From positions 948,501 through 1,012,500 of the forward strand of contig NZ_AP023273.1 in NCBI RefSeq assembly GCF_013426735.1: a DNA stretch of 64,000 nucleotides, given 5' to 3'. The notes below the pieces were generated by a model. It searched no databases, had not been told where the DNA came from, and saw only the letters and a program-made list of their open reading frames with translations. The stretch comes from Agrobacterium vitis. Its GTDB lineage: Bacteria; Pseudomonadota; Alphaproteobacteria; Rhizobiales; Rhizobiaceae. The position numbers were made by a program, and so were the translations under genes. Each line of letters starts with the position of its first letter. Within the stretch, counting starts at the first letter, position 1. Below are positions 1 through 9,041 of the stretch, one piece after another.

Positions 1-51
1 GCCATTCTCATTGCTGCCGGCATCAAACCGGCCAAAGAGAGCGGAAACTAA
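1..51 (+). CDS. tssA: TssA (ImpA), last 16 codons only
   Basis: The reading frame from base 1 ends in TAA at 49-51 after a short Ala/Ile/Lys-rich tail. Too little is present to recognise the protein itself. The call rests on position: in the Agrobacterium imp operon the gene just before tssB is tssA/impA, a baseplate and sheath-cap component of the type VI secretion system. It is probably cotranscribed with tssB, whose ribosome site begins about 60 bases after this stop. It could also be another T6SS gene. Confidence 0.5.
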   Translation, partial: AILIAAGIKPAKESGN

Positions 52-126
52 CACGCATCGGCGGAAGCTTCGGCATCCGCCTACCGGATTTTTTGATGCC
101 CAGGGGGCACGCAAGGAGGGTCAGTG

Positions 127-642
127 ATGGCAAGTGTGCATGAAAAGCTAGAGCGGGTTCGCAAGCCCAGGGTCCACATCAAATACGAGGTGGAAACCGA
201 AGGTGCGATGGTGATCAAGGAACTGCCTTTCGTGGTGGGTGTGCTCGGCGATTTCTCCGGTAACCCGACCCAGCCGCTGAAGCCGTTCAACGAGCGGAAA
301 TTCGTCCAGATCGACCGGGACAATTTCGACGATGTGATGCGCCGCATGACGCCCGGCCTGAATATCCAGGTGAAGAATACCATTGACAATGACGGCACCG
401 ACATCGGCGTCAATCTGAAGTTCGAAAGCATGGACGATTTCTTGCCGGGATCTGTGGTGCAGCAGGTGCCAGCGCTGAAAGCGCTTCTGGATGCCCGCAA
501 TGAGTTGCGCGACCTGCTCAGCAAGGCGGACCGTTCCGAAGACCTCGAACGGCTTCTCGAAGACATTCTGCAAAACCGTGGTGATCTTTCAAAACTCGTC
601 GCCGAGCTGAAAGACAGGCCCGACAGCAACGGCCAGGGCTGA
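127..642 (+). CDS. tssB: TssB (ImpB), T6SS contractile sheath small subunit
   Basis: TssB pairs with TssC to form the contractile sheath that drives the Hcp tube out of the cell. The protein is about 171 residues, the usual family length. It has the typical TssB N-terminus with basic patches and a [15 protein letters not shown] segment, and it ends in a charged helical tail. A GTG at 124 precedes the ATG at 127. I chose the ATG because AAGGAGGG at 113-120 sits six bases upstream of it and only three bases upstream of the GTG. The next gene, tssC, starts 72 bases downstream, as expected for obligate partners. Family assignment is strong. Confidence 0.93.
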   Translation: MASVHEKLERVRKPRVHIKYEVETEGAMVIKELPFVVGVLGDFSGNPTQPLKPFNERKFVQIDRDNFDDVMRRMTPGLNIQVKNTIDNDGTDIGVNLKFESMDDFLPGSVVQQVPALKALLDARNELRDLLSKADRSEDLERLLEDILQNRGDLSKLVAELKDRPDSNGQG

Positions 643-714
643 TACCAGCCGGTCCAACCGAAAACTCTTTGACTGGCGGCCCTTATGTGACGCCGCTTTG
701 AAAGGATTGAAGAG

Positions 715-2196
715 ATGAGCGCTGAAAGCGTTTTGAAGCCGAATGAGCCGACCGCCGCCACCGAGGAACAGGGGCTGTTGTCGAAGGTCGTTGCCGCCAC
801 CCGTCAGACGGAGCCGGACCGCGCCCGCAACCTTTTGAGCACCCTGACGGATCAGGCCCTGAAAGGCACGGTCAAATACGACCGCAACCTGACGGTCACC
901 TTGAACAATGCCATTGCCGAGCTGGACAAGGTGATCTCCACCCAGCTCGCCGCCATCATGCAATCGCCGGAATTTACCAAGCTCGAAGGCAGCTGGCGGG
1001 GGCTGAACTATCTGGTCAAGAATTCTGAAACCAGCGTCAACCTCAAAATCCGGGTGCTGAACGCCTCCAAGCGCGAACTGTCGAAAGACCTGGCCAAGGC
1101 AGTCGAATTCGACCAGTCGCGGCTGTTCAAGTCGATTTACGAAGACGAATTCGGCACGCCTGGCGGTGAGCCGATGGGTGCTGTCGTCGGCGATTACGAA
1201 TTCGATAATTCTTTCGAGGACGTTCAATTGCTTCAGGGCGTCTCCTCGATTGCCGCCGCTGCCTTCGCACCGTTTGTCTCGGCAGCAAGCCCGCGGATGT
1301 TCGGCTTTGACGATTTCCGGGAATTGTCGCGGCCCCGCGATCTCGAAAAGATCTTCGAGACGGTGGAATATGCCAAATGGCGCAGCTTCCGCGAAAGCGA
1401 CGATTCGCGTTTCGTCACGCTGGCCCTTCCCCGGGTGTTGGCGCGTATGCCCTATAGCCCGAAAACCAGCCAGATCGACGAGTTCGGTTTTGATGAAACC
1501 CTGGGCGAGGCAAGCGGCGAGCTGCATCACGATAGCTATTGCTGGATGAATGCCGCCTACGTCATGGGGACACGCCTCACCGAAGCCTTTGCGAAGAACG
1601 GCTGGTGCACAGCCATCCGTGGCGCGGAAAACGGCGGCAAGGTGGAAAACCTGCCTATGCATGTGTTCTCCAGCGATGATGGCGACCTCGACCTGAAATG
1701 CCCGACAGAAGTCGGCATTACCGACCGTCGCGATGCCGAGCTGGGCAAGCTGGGCTTCCTGCCACTCTGCCACTACAAGAACACCGATTACGCCGTGTTC
1801 TTCGGCGCGCAGACCGCCCATAAGCCGAAGCTCTACGACAAGCCCGAAGCGACGGCCAATGCCGCCGTTTCCGCCCGCCTGCCCTATATGATGGCGACCT
1901 CACGGTTCGCTCATTATCTGAAGGTCATGGGCCGCGACAAGATCGGCTCCTTCATGGAAGCAGACGATTGCGAGGTCTGGCTCAATCGCTGGATCTCCAA
2001 CTACGTCAATGCCAATGACGATGCTGGAGAAGATTCGCGCGCAAAGTATCCGCTGCGCGATGCCAAGGTGACGGTACAGGAAATCCCCGGCAAACCGGGC
2101 TCCTACAATGCGGTTGCCTGGCTGCGTCCATGGTTGCAGATGGAAGAGCTGACGACTTCGCTGCGCATGGTTGCTCGTATTCCATCGAAAAACTGA
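715..2196 (+). CDS. tssC: TssC (ImpC), T6SS contractile sheath large subunit
   Basis: This is the large sheath subunit of the EvpB/VipB family, 493 residues, partner of TssB. Landmarks are a LEGSWRGLNYLV segment near residue 100, EFGTPGGEP near residue 146, and the C-terminal region with KVTVQEIPGKPGSYNAVAWLRPW. It acts in the cytoplasm as part of the sheath and is disassembled by ClpV, which is not in this window. GAAGAG lies just before the ATG. The following gene encodes a second, shorter TssC-like protein that begins directly at this stop codon. That tandem arrangement is known from the Agrobacterium imp operon. Confidence 0.94.
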   Translation: MSAESVLKPNEPTAATEEQGLLSKVVAATRQTEPDRARNLLSTLTDQALKGTVKYDRNLTVTLNNAIAELDKVISTQLAAIMQSPEFTKLEGSWRGLNYLVKNSETSVNLKIRVLNASKRELSKDLAKAVEFDQSRLFKSIYEDEFGTPGGEPMGAVVGDYEFDNSFEDVQLLQGVSSIAAAAFAPFVSAASPRMFGFDDFRELSRPRDLEKIFETVEYAKWRSFRESDDSRFVTLALPRVLARMPYSPKTSQIDEFGFDETLGEASGELHHDSYCWMNAAYVMGTRLTEAFAKNGWCTAIRGAENGGKVENLPMHVFSSDDGDLDLKCPTEVGITDRRDAELGKLGFLPLCHYKNTDYAVFFGAQTAHKPKLYDKPEATANAAVSARLPYMMATSRFAHYLKVMGRDKIGSFMEADDCEVWLNRWISNYVNANDDAGEDSRAKYPLRDAKVTVQEIPGKPGSYNAVAWLRPWLQMEELTTSLRMVARIPSKN

Positions 2197-3666
2197 TTGA
2201 TCATCAAAGGTCTGCGCGGGTGCTTCGCGCAGACCTCTATCGTCAACGTCATCAAACATGCGCGTCCACCGGGGGGTATTGTGAGGACATCGTCACGGAT
2301 GCTGGCGGATCGGTTGATCGCGGAAATCGACGCGGTTTTGAACCGGCAGGTGAATGCAATTCTACATCATCCCGACTTCCAGGCGATGGAAGCGCGGTGG
2401 CTTGGTCTTGACTTGCTGGTCCGCGAAGCCGGACGCAGCGCCGAGGTGAAAATCAAGCTGATCAGCGCCAGCTGGAAAGAATTGGCGCGCAGCATGGAAC
2501 GCGCCACCGATTTCGACCAGAGCCACCTGTTCGAACTGGTCTATAACCGCGAATTCGGCATGCCGGGCGGCGAACCATTCGGGCTTTTGGTTGGCGATTA
2601 CGACCTCTCTCCCGCCGCCATCGACGGCACCGATACCGTCAGTACACTTGCGCGCCTTTCAACGGTAGCCGCAGCGGCCTTTTGTCCCTTCATCGCCGGT
2701 GCATCGCCGCAGGCCATCGGGCTTGAAACCTTCCGCGAACTGAACCGGGTTTCCGATTTTTCCTGGTTGCAACAGGACAAGACGCGGCTGCGCTGGAATA
2801 GCTTGCGCGGCAATGACGATACCCGTTTCCTGGGCCTGGTTGCACCGCGGGTGCTGATGCGCCCGCCGCACAAACCATTCTGGCGCAAGCGCAATGACGG
2901 TTTTCCGTTTCGTGAACATCTCGCCGAAACAGGAGAGACTTTGCTCTGGGGTAACAGCGCCTTCGCCTTTGCGGCGATTATTCTGCGCACCTTTATCGAT
3001 TCCGGCTGGTTTGCCGACATGCGCGGCGTGACCCAGGACGAGATCGATGGCGGCATGCTGGCGCCCTGGCAATTGCCGGGCCTTGATATCGGTGTGGAAA
3101 GCGAGGGCCTGTCCGCCCAGCCGCCCGTCGAGGTCAAACTGACCCGCTCCCAGGAATTGCAACTGTCCGATCTCGGCATCGTGCCGGTTGCCACGACTTA
3201 TCTTTCATCATCCGCGATTTTCAACGCCAACCAGTCGCTGCACGCGCCAGGACACTATTCCAGCGAAACTGCCCGGCAAAATGCCCGGCTGGCGGCCATG
3301 CTGCAATATGTGCTTTGCGCGTCACGCTTCTCGCATTATCTGAAGGTGATCATGCGCGACAATATTGGCCAGCTCAGCACCGCCAATGTCATTCAGCGCC
3401 GGCTGGAAGACTGGCTGTCAGGCTACACGCTGGGCAATGACGATGCGGATGTGTCGCTCAGAAGCCGTTATCCGCTGCGTTCAGCCGGCATCCACGTCAC
3501 GGAAATTCCTGGAAAACCCGGTGCCTTTTCCTGCACGGTCAGATTGCAGCCGCATTTCCAGCTCGATGATATCTCCACCAGTTTTCATCTCGTCGCCGAA
3601 ACCTCGGCCACTGCCGCGATGGGCGCTACCGCCGGGCAGACGGAACCGAAAAGGATAGTTGCATGA
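2197..3666 (+). CDS. tssC2: Second TssC-family sheath protein (ImpD)
   Basis: This is a 489-residue TssC paralogue. It shares MEARWLGLDLLVREAG, FGMPGGEP and the EIPGKPGAFSCTVRLQPHFQL C-terminal block with the preceding TssC but is clearly divergent, with its N-terminal third shortened. It probably joins the same sheath or modulates it. The start is uncertain. TTG at 2197 follows the tssC stop without a gap. GTG at 2281 has a run of six G residues four bases upstream. ATG at 2299 begins the segment alignable to TssC. The last codons overlap the tagJ start by four bases, so the two are translationally coupled. Confidence 0.88.
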   Translation: MIIKGLRGCFAQTSIVNVIKHARPPGGIVRTSSRMLADRLIAEIDAVLNRQVNAILHHPDFQAMEARWLGLDLLVREAGRSAEVKIKLISASWKELARSMERATDFDQSHLFELVYNREFGMPGGEPFGLLVGDYDLSPAAIDGTDTVSTLARLSTVAAAAFCPFIAGASPQAIGLETFRELNRVSDFSWLQQDKTRLRWNSLRGNDDTRFLGLVAPRVLMRPPHKPFWRKRNDGFPFREHLAETGETLLWGNSAFAFAAIILRTFIDSGWFADMRGVTQDEIDGGMLAPWQLPGLDIGVESEGLSAQPPVEVKLTRSQELQLSDLGIVPVATTYLSSSAIFNANQSLHAPGHYSSETARQNARLAAMLQYVLCASRFSHYLKVIMRDNIGQLSTANVIQRRLEDWLSGYTLGNDDADVSLRSRYPLRSAGIHVTEIPGKPGAFSCTVRLQPHFQLDDISTSFHLVAETSATAAMGATAGQTEPKRIVA

Positions 3667-4490
3667 GTACCGCCTCCCGCCGCATTGCCAGCCTGCTCGA
3701 TGATGCAGATCTTGCCCAGGCTATGGATGCCGTCAAAGCCGAATTGAAAACGGCGGCCAGCGATCATGACCTGCGCCATCTCTATATCGACCTGCTGATT
3801 CTGGCTGGCGATTATGAAAAAGCCGACAGCCAATGCGAGCTGGCTGTCCGCTTCCAGCCGCAGGATGCCGTCGGTTTTTCGATGCTGCGCCAGCAGATCC
3901 GTGGGATGGCAGCCCGCAAAGCATGGTTTGAAACCGGTGCGCTGCCGGATTTTCCCGGTGGCCCCACCGTCAGCGACCAAATTGCGCTAAAGCTCAACCT
4001 GGCTCTGAAGGAAGGAGCGGCAAGCGAGGCCGCGGCCCTGCTTGCCGAACTGGAAGAGAGCCGAGGCACTGTGCCAATGCTGTGGAACGGCGCCGCCGTT
4101 GCCGATATCCGCGATCTCGACGACCGTATCCCTCATGCGCTTGAAGTGCTGACCACCGGCGGCGCCTATCTCTGGGTCGATTTTTCAAGGATCGCGTCTG
4201 TTACGCCTCAACCGATACGCCGCCCCCGGGACACGGCCTTCCGCCCGGCCGAACTGACACTGGAAAGCGGAGCAGAAGCCACCGTGCTTCTCCCCGCCAT
4301 TTATTACGGCGCTGATGCCAGCCCTGCCCTGCAACTCGGTCATCAGACCGAGTGGTTGGATGCGGTGGACGGGATCGTCACCGGTCTTGGCCAGCGATGC
4401 CTGCTGGCGGGCGACGAACTGGTGTCGTTCCACGATCTTGAAAGCTTGCAATCGGATGCGACCGGCGAAAGGCAGGCTGCCCATGGTTGA
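3663..4490 (+). CDS. tagJ: TagJ (ImpE), T6SS accessory protein
   Basis: A 275-residue ImpE-family protein. The N-terminal part is helical and repeat-like (residues 1-80, resembling TPR helices), and the C-terminal part has the ImpE signature with GGAYLWVDFSRI and the HQTEWLDAVDG stretch. In other bacteria TagJ binds TssB and is an accessory factor for sheath turnover; I infer the same role here. Its ATG overlaps the stop of the second tssC (ATGA), and its own stop overlaps the tssE start, so expression is coupled. Confidence 0.88.
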   Translation: MSTASRRIASLLDDADLAQAMDAVKAELKTAASDHDLRHLYIDLLILAGDYEKADSQCELAVRFQPQDAVGFSMLRQQIRGMAARKAWFETGALPDFPGGPTVSDQIALKLNLALKEGAASEAAALLAELEESRGTVPMLWNGAAVADIRDLDDRIPHALEVLTTGGAYLWVDFSRIASVTPQPIRRPRDTAFRPAELTLESGAEATVLLPAIYYGADASPALQLGHQTEWLDAVDGIVTGLGQRCLLAGDELVSFHDLESLQSDATGERQAAHG

Positions 4491-4992
4491 TCCATTACAG
4501 CGGTTTCGCGCCTCTGAACGAGTATTGAACCGATCCGTCCTGGACCGGCTGCTGGACGATACGCCTGATATGGACAGTGATCCGCAAACCAGCGTCAGCG
4601 AACAGGTCCGCGAGATGCGCGAAGTGATCCGTCGCGACCTGGAAGCGCTGCTCAACACCCGCCGCTGCCCGCAAGCACCACCGGATGGCCTTGGCGAGTT
4701 GCAGGACGCGCTGGTCTCCTATGGCGTCGATGGTGTTCTTTCGGCCAATCTTTCCACCGACGAATCCAAACTTCGGCTGGCAAGACTGGTGGAACGGCGC
4801 ATTGCGCTGTTTGAGACCCGCCTCGCCGACGTCAAGGTCACGATCCTCAAAGGCAATACAGAGGGCGACCGCGCCTTGCGGATGCGCATCAACGGTACGT
4901 TCCGCCTTTATGACGGGATGCCACCGGTCAGTTTCGAATCCCGCATCGACCCCTCCACCCAGGCTTTCCGCATCGAGGCGTCGAATGGCTGA
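4483..4992 (+). CDS. tssE: TssE (ImpF), T6SS baseplate gp25-like protein
   Basis: A 169-residue baseplate protein of the gp25/lysozyme-like family, which initiates sheath assembly. The open frame runs further upstream, but the family begins with MVDPLQRFRAS, so I place the start at ATG 4483, inside the last codons of tagJ. The protein contains the VREMREVIRRDLEALLNTR segment typical of TssE (residues 40-60) and a C-terminal beta region. The stop overlaps the tssF start by eight bases. Confidence 0.9.
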   Translation: MVDPLQRFRASERVLNRSVLDRLLDDTPDMDSDPQTSVSEQVREMREVIRRDLEALLNTRRCPQAPPDGLGELQDALVSYGVDGVLSANLSTDESKLRLARLVERRIALFETRLADVKVTILKGNTEGDRALRMRINGTFRLYDGMPPVSFESRIDPSTQAFRIEASNG

Positions 4993-6766
4993 GACCTTTC
5001 TGGAACGCTATAATGACGAGTTGTTCGCGCTGCGCAGGCGCGCGGAAAAATTCGCCCGCGCCTTCCCGAAAATCGCCGGTCGGTTGCGTCTGTCGGGTGA
5101 TGTGGCCGACGATCCGCATGTAGAGCGGATCATCCAGAGCTTCGCCTATTCCGCCGCCCGCGTTCGCCAGAAACTGGATGATGAATTTCCGGAACTGACC
5201 GACAGCCTGCTGGAAACGCTTTACCCCCATTATCTGGCACCGGTGCCGCCGATGAGCATCGTGCAATTTGCGCCAGGCGCCACGCTGGCCGGCATGCAAT
5301 TGCTGCCGCGCCATACCGACATCGTCACCGAGCCGGTCGGCGGCGATCCCTGCCAGTTCCGCACCACGCAGGATGTGGAAATTGTCCCGATGACGGTCAG
5401 CAATGCCAGCCTGACCGGCTTGCCGCTCGATGCGCCAGCGGCACCCTTTGCAGGTGCGGCAGGCGTGTTGCGTCTGTCCCTGCGCTCCACCGCACCCAAG
5501 CAGGACAGCATGGCCGGGCTTGGCGTCAAGCGCCTGACTTTTTTCATTGCCTCCGCATGGGCGCAGGCCGCCGCCCTGTTCGAGCTTCTGGCCAATCATT
5601 GCATCGGCATGGCGCTGGCACGGCATTCGGAGGATCGCAATGCGGTCTTTCTGCCAGCGGAAAATCTGCGTCCGCTGGGGTTTGCGCCGGAGCAGGCGAT
5701 GCTTCCCACGGCACCGGGCAGTTTTGCCGGATACCGGCTGCTGACCGAGTTCTTCACGTTGCCGCAAAAATTTCTGTTCCTGGAAGTATCCGGCATGGAT
5801 CGCTGGCAGGGCGATGATGTCGAGCTTTACATCTATCTGGACAGCAGTGACGCGCGACTGGAGCGGATGATTTCCGCCAGCGACATCGTCCTCAATGCCA
5901 CACCGGTCATCAATTTGTTCCGGCAAAGCTCGGAACCGCTGACATTGGATGGCAGCCGCACGGAATATTCGCTCCTGCCTGACAGCCGCCGCCAAACCAC
6001 CCGGGAAATCTACATGGTCGAACAGGTCCGGCTTTCGGCGGCGTCCGGCGAAGAACAGGATGCCCGGCCGTTTTTCGGGAGCAGCCAGCGCGGCGCCAAT
6101 AGCAGTGTGTTCTGGCAGGCGGTTCGCCGGTTCGATGAGGATGACGGCTCCTCGGATACCCAAATCGCCTTCGTTGACCGCAATCGCGGTCCGCTTGAGC
6201 CGACCGGACTGACGGCCAGCGTCGATACCCTATGCCTGAACAGAGACCTGGCCAGCCAATTGCCTTTCGGCGGCGGTCACCCGCACCTTCAATTGGTCAA
6301 GCGCAGTGAAAGCGTGGCCGAGATCAAGGCGCTTTTACCGCCAACGCCCGCCATTCGTATCCATGAAAAACTGGCGCGCCAGTGGCGGCTGGTCTCCCAT
6401 CTGCTGCTCAATCATCTGTCACTGTTCGACAATGACGGTTCGGCGCTGAAGGATATTCTTTCGCTCTATGCATTGCGCGATGCGCCGGAAACGCGACAGC
6501 TTGTCGAGGCTATCAGCCGCGTCGAGGCCAAGCACGCACTCGCCCGGCTTGGCCCCGCCATGGTGCCAGGCACCGATGTCACGATCGAATTTGACCCGGC
6601 TATGATCGACCGGGCAGCCGCCTTCATCTTCGGCAGCATCATTGATCATTTCTGCGGGCTCTATACCTCGGTCAACAGTTTCACCCGGTTGACCCTGACC
6701 ATGCGCGGCCAGTCCGAGCCAATTGTCCGCTGGCCCGCCCGGGCCGCCGAGCGGCCTTTGCTGTAG
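4985..6766 (+). CDS. tssF: TssF (ImpG), T6SS baseplate protein
   Basis: A 593-residue TssF/VasA-family protein that forms the baseplate wedge with TssG and TssE. The diagnostic N-terminus, ETFLERYNDELFALRRRA, and FPKIAGRLRLSGDVADDPHVERI leave little doubt. The open frame extends about 100 codons upstream, over tssE. I chose ATG 4985 because family members start with this motif and because it overlaps the tssE stop, as elsewhere in the operon. The C-terminal FFGSIIDHFCGLYTSVNSFT region, here with IFGSI, is also typical. Confidence 0.93.
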   Translation: MAETFLERYNDELFALRRRAEKFARAFPKIAGRLRLSGDVADDPHVERIIQSFAYSAARVRQKLDDEFPELTDSLLETLYPHYLAPVPPMSIVQFAPGATLAGMQLLPRHTDIVTEPVGGDPCQFRTTQDVEIVPMTVSNASLTGLPLDAPAAPFAGAAGVLRLSLRSTAPKQDSMAGLGVKRLTFFIASAWAQAAALFELLANHCIGMALARHSEDRNAVFLPAENLRPLGFAPEQAMLPTAPGSFAGYRLLTEFFTLPQKFLFLEVSGMDRWQGDDVELYIYLDSSDARLERMISASDIVLNATPVINLFRQSSEPLTLDGSRTEYSLLPDSRRQTTREIYMVEQVRLSAASGEEQDARPFFGSSQRGANSSVFWQAVRRFDEDDGSSDTQIAFVDRNRGPLEPTGLTASVDTLCLNRDLASQLPFGGGHPHLQLVKRSESVAEIKALLPPTPAIRIHEKLARQWRLVSHLLLNHLSLFDNDGSALKDILSLYALRDAPETRQLVEAISRVEAKHALARLGPAMVPGTDVTIEFDPAMIDRAAAFIFGSIIDHFCGLYTSVNSFTRLTLTMRGQSEPIVRWPARAAERPLL

Positions 6767-6774
6767 GGGTGGTG

Positions 6775-7785
6775 ATGAATATCCAGATCAAACCCAATGA
6801 GGATAAGCTGGCCCGCCTGCTGGAGCAGGACCCCGGCCATTTTGAACCGACCACGGCATTTCGGGTGGCACAACATCTGTCGTCGGGAACGGAGCTGGAC
6901 GTCGGTCCCCATTCCGGCATTCAGCCAGCCCCACTTGCCGTCAGCGGTTTTCGCCGCAAGTTGCAGGGCAATGTCGTCAAATCGGCTTTTGCGCCGCTGG
7001 TTGGACCGCTTGGCGCGCTGCCGCCGGAATATAACGAATTGCTGCTGCGCGAAGAGCGGCGCCGTTCCCGCGCCTTGATCAGCTTTCTCAACCTGTTTGC
7101 CATCCGGTTTTCGGAACTGTTTGTGGCGGCCTGCGAGAAATACCGGCTGGCACGGCGGCTGCGCTGGAGTACCACCAAGGAACAAAACACCTTCCGCAAG
7201 GTGTTGCTATCGCTGACCGGCTTCGGCACCGCCGGACTGGTGGAAAAAGCCGGCATCAATGAAGATGTGATCCTGCGGTTTTCCGGATTTTTTGCCGACC
7301 GTACCCGCAATGTCGCCAGTCTTCGAGCCATGCTGGAGGAGTTTACCGGCATGGCGGTGGCAATTGAGCAATTTCGTCCGCGTTGGGTCTCCATTCCGTC
7401 GGCGGAGTTGAGCCAGATGGGCAAGGGGTCCGGCCCAAGGCTCGGCGTCAACGCCATGGCGGGTGCATCCGTCATGGACCGGAGCGGGGCGCTGAGGCTG
7501 GTCATCGGTCCGGTTGGCTATGACGATTATATCAGCCTATCGCCTGGCAAGCCGCGTCTTGCGGAAATCTTCGCCCTCACCCGCCTGTTTATCGGCAACG
7601 GCTTTGATATCGATGCCCAGGTCGTCCTGAAAAAAGAAGACATTCCTTTTTGTCAGATGGGGTCTGCGACCATGCCTGCCCGGCTCGGCTGGAACAGCTG
7701 GGCGCGGCTGGCCCCAGCAAGCAGTGACAGCCGCGATGCCGTGGTTACCGAATATCAGGCCATGCCGCAGGGAGGTCTGGCATGA
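6775..7785 (+). CDS. tssG: TssG (ImpH), T6SS baseplate protein
   Basis: A 336-residue TssG/VasB-family protein and the partner of TssF in the baseplate wedge. FFHR-like N-terminal spacing, the GPLGALPPEYNELLL segment near residue 80, and LLSLTGFGTAGLVEK are family landmarks. Two in-frame GTG codons (6769, 6772) precede ATG 6775. I prefer the ATG because AGGGGTGG lies at the proper distance upstream. The end overlaps the fha start by four bases. Confidence 0.92.
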   Translation: MNIQIKPNEDKLARLLEQDPGHFEPTTAFRVAQHLSSGTELDVGPHSGIQPAPLAVSGFRRKLQGNVVKSAFAPLVGPLGALPPEYNELLLREERRRSRALISFLNLFAIRFSELFVAACEKYRLARRLRWSTTKEQNTFRKVLLSLTGFGTAGLVEKAGINEDVILRFSGFFADRTRNVASLRAMLEEFTGMAVAIEQFRPRWVSIPSAELSQMGKGSGPRLGVNAMAGASVMDRSGALRLVIGPVGYDDYISLSPGKPRLAEIFALTRLFIGNGFDIDAQVVLKKEDIPFCQMGSATMPARLGWNSWARLAPASSDSRDAVVTEYQAMPQGGLA

Positions 7786-9041
7786 AGCTGGAACTTCGCC
7801 CCGAAAAACCAGTTACCAAGGGCCAGACCACCTGGACGCTGGACTATGGTCGCCGGACCATTGGCCGCGCCCCTGCCTGCGATTGGCAAGTCACGGACAA
7901 TGAATGCCGCGTCTCTAAACTGCATTGCACCATCAGCCGGGACCGGGACGGCTATATACTGAGCGACCAGAGCGCCAATGGCACATTGGTCGATGGCAAG
8001 CTGCTGCTGGAAGGCGATACGATCCGGCTCACGCACGGCGCCAGCATCGATGTGCGCGGCTACCGGTTTACCGTTTCGATTACCGGTGAGGCGACGCCTG
8101 AGGCGGTCGATCCCGATCCAACCATGCCGGTTAGCAGTGAGACGCTGACCATTTCCTCGATCCTTGCCGATATCGCCCCGAATGGCACCACTGCCCGCGG
8201 CCTTCTGGGAGACCGGCAGGTGGAGGAACCGTGGAAGCAACCCCGGCCATCAGAGCGAGGCATGTCTGGAGGAGCCACACAATCTGACCGTCGGGCGGAC
8301 AAGGAAAAGAGTTTTACCCGTCATGTCGATATCGGCTGGAGCGGTCCGCCGCAGACCGATGGCATGAAACCCGTCCTGCCGGACAATTGGTTCGATGAGG
8401 ATGCCGGTGGAAGCGCCATGGAACATCTGGCCGCGCCGAAAACCTTCGTGACCATCGCGCCACCCGTTCGCCGTCCGCCGCAGGACGTGCCCCCTCCGCA
8501 AGAGGAGCGGTCAAAACCGCAGGACGAATTTGACGCCGTGTTCGCCGATCCTGAGGATCAGGAGCCGGATGCGCGACAGAGCCCATCGGCTTCAGATCTG
8601 CAAGCGGAGCGGATGATGGCGGCGCTCTCCCGCGCCCAAGAGGCTCTGGCCGAAAGCATCGCGGCCTTCGACTTGCCGGGTGATGCTGTGCCTGCCCTGT
8701 CGCCCAGCGGCGGAACCGATCTTGCCGCCCGACTTGAAGCCTTTGCCGGACAGCAGGAGGCCTTCGCGGCGATTTTGCAAACCATGATGCAGGCGGCAGG
8801 CCGCTCGCTGGACCCACGCCTGCTGGAGGCCAAGGTGGACGCAAACTCGCCGGTGCGGCTGCCGTTCCTTGCCGAGCGCGATTACTGGGCGGCCTATCGG
8901 CAATTGTTTCAGGCCGAGGGCCGTATTCTTTCATTCAGAGATTTCATGCGTCGCGCCGCCATGGGCGAGCAGGCCGAAGAGCCAGCCGTACCGGTTCAAG
9001 CCGACAGAGTAATGGGGGTAAAAACAACCGATGAGACATGA
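7782..9041 (+). CDS. fha: Fha (TagH/ImpI), FHA-domain T6SS regulator
   Basis: A 419-residue protein with an N-terminal forkhead-associated domain at about residues 22-85 (GRAPACDW, then KLHCTISRD, then SANGTLVDG). This domain recognises phosphothreonine. A Pro- and charge-rich linker and a C-terminal T6SS-type Fha region follow. In Agrobacterium, phosphorylation of TssL by the kinase PpkA/TagE recruits Fha and activates secretion. The kinase, TssL and a phosphatase are all encoded downstream in this operon, so the same posttranslational switch is likely here. The gene overlaps tssK by eleven bases. Confidence 0.92.
   Translation: MKLELRPEKPVTKGQTTWTLDYGRRTIGRAPACDWQVTDNECRVSKLHCTISRDRDGYILSDQSANGTLVDGKLLLEGDTIRLTHGASIDVRGYRFTVSITGEATPEAVDPDPTMPVSSETLTISSILADIAPNGTTARGLLGDRQVEEPWKQPRPSERGMSGGATQSDRRADKEKSFTRHVDIGWSGPPQTDGMKPVLPDNWFDEDAGGSAMEHLAAPKTFVTIAPPVRRPPQDVPPPQEERSKPQDEFDAVFADPEDQEPDARQSPSASDLQAERMMAALSRAQEALAESIAAFDLPGDAVPALSPSGGTDLAARLEAFAGQQEAFAAILQTMMQAAGRSLDPRLLEAKVDANSPVRLPFLAERDYWAAYRQLFQAEGRILSFRDFMRRAAMGEQAEEPAVPVQADRVMGVKTTDET

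Noticed and set aside
81..800. Long minus-strand open frame over tssB
   Set aside because: It is antisense to a well-supported T6SS gene, has a low-complexity Ser/Arg-rich translation, and has no ribosome site.
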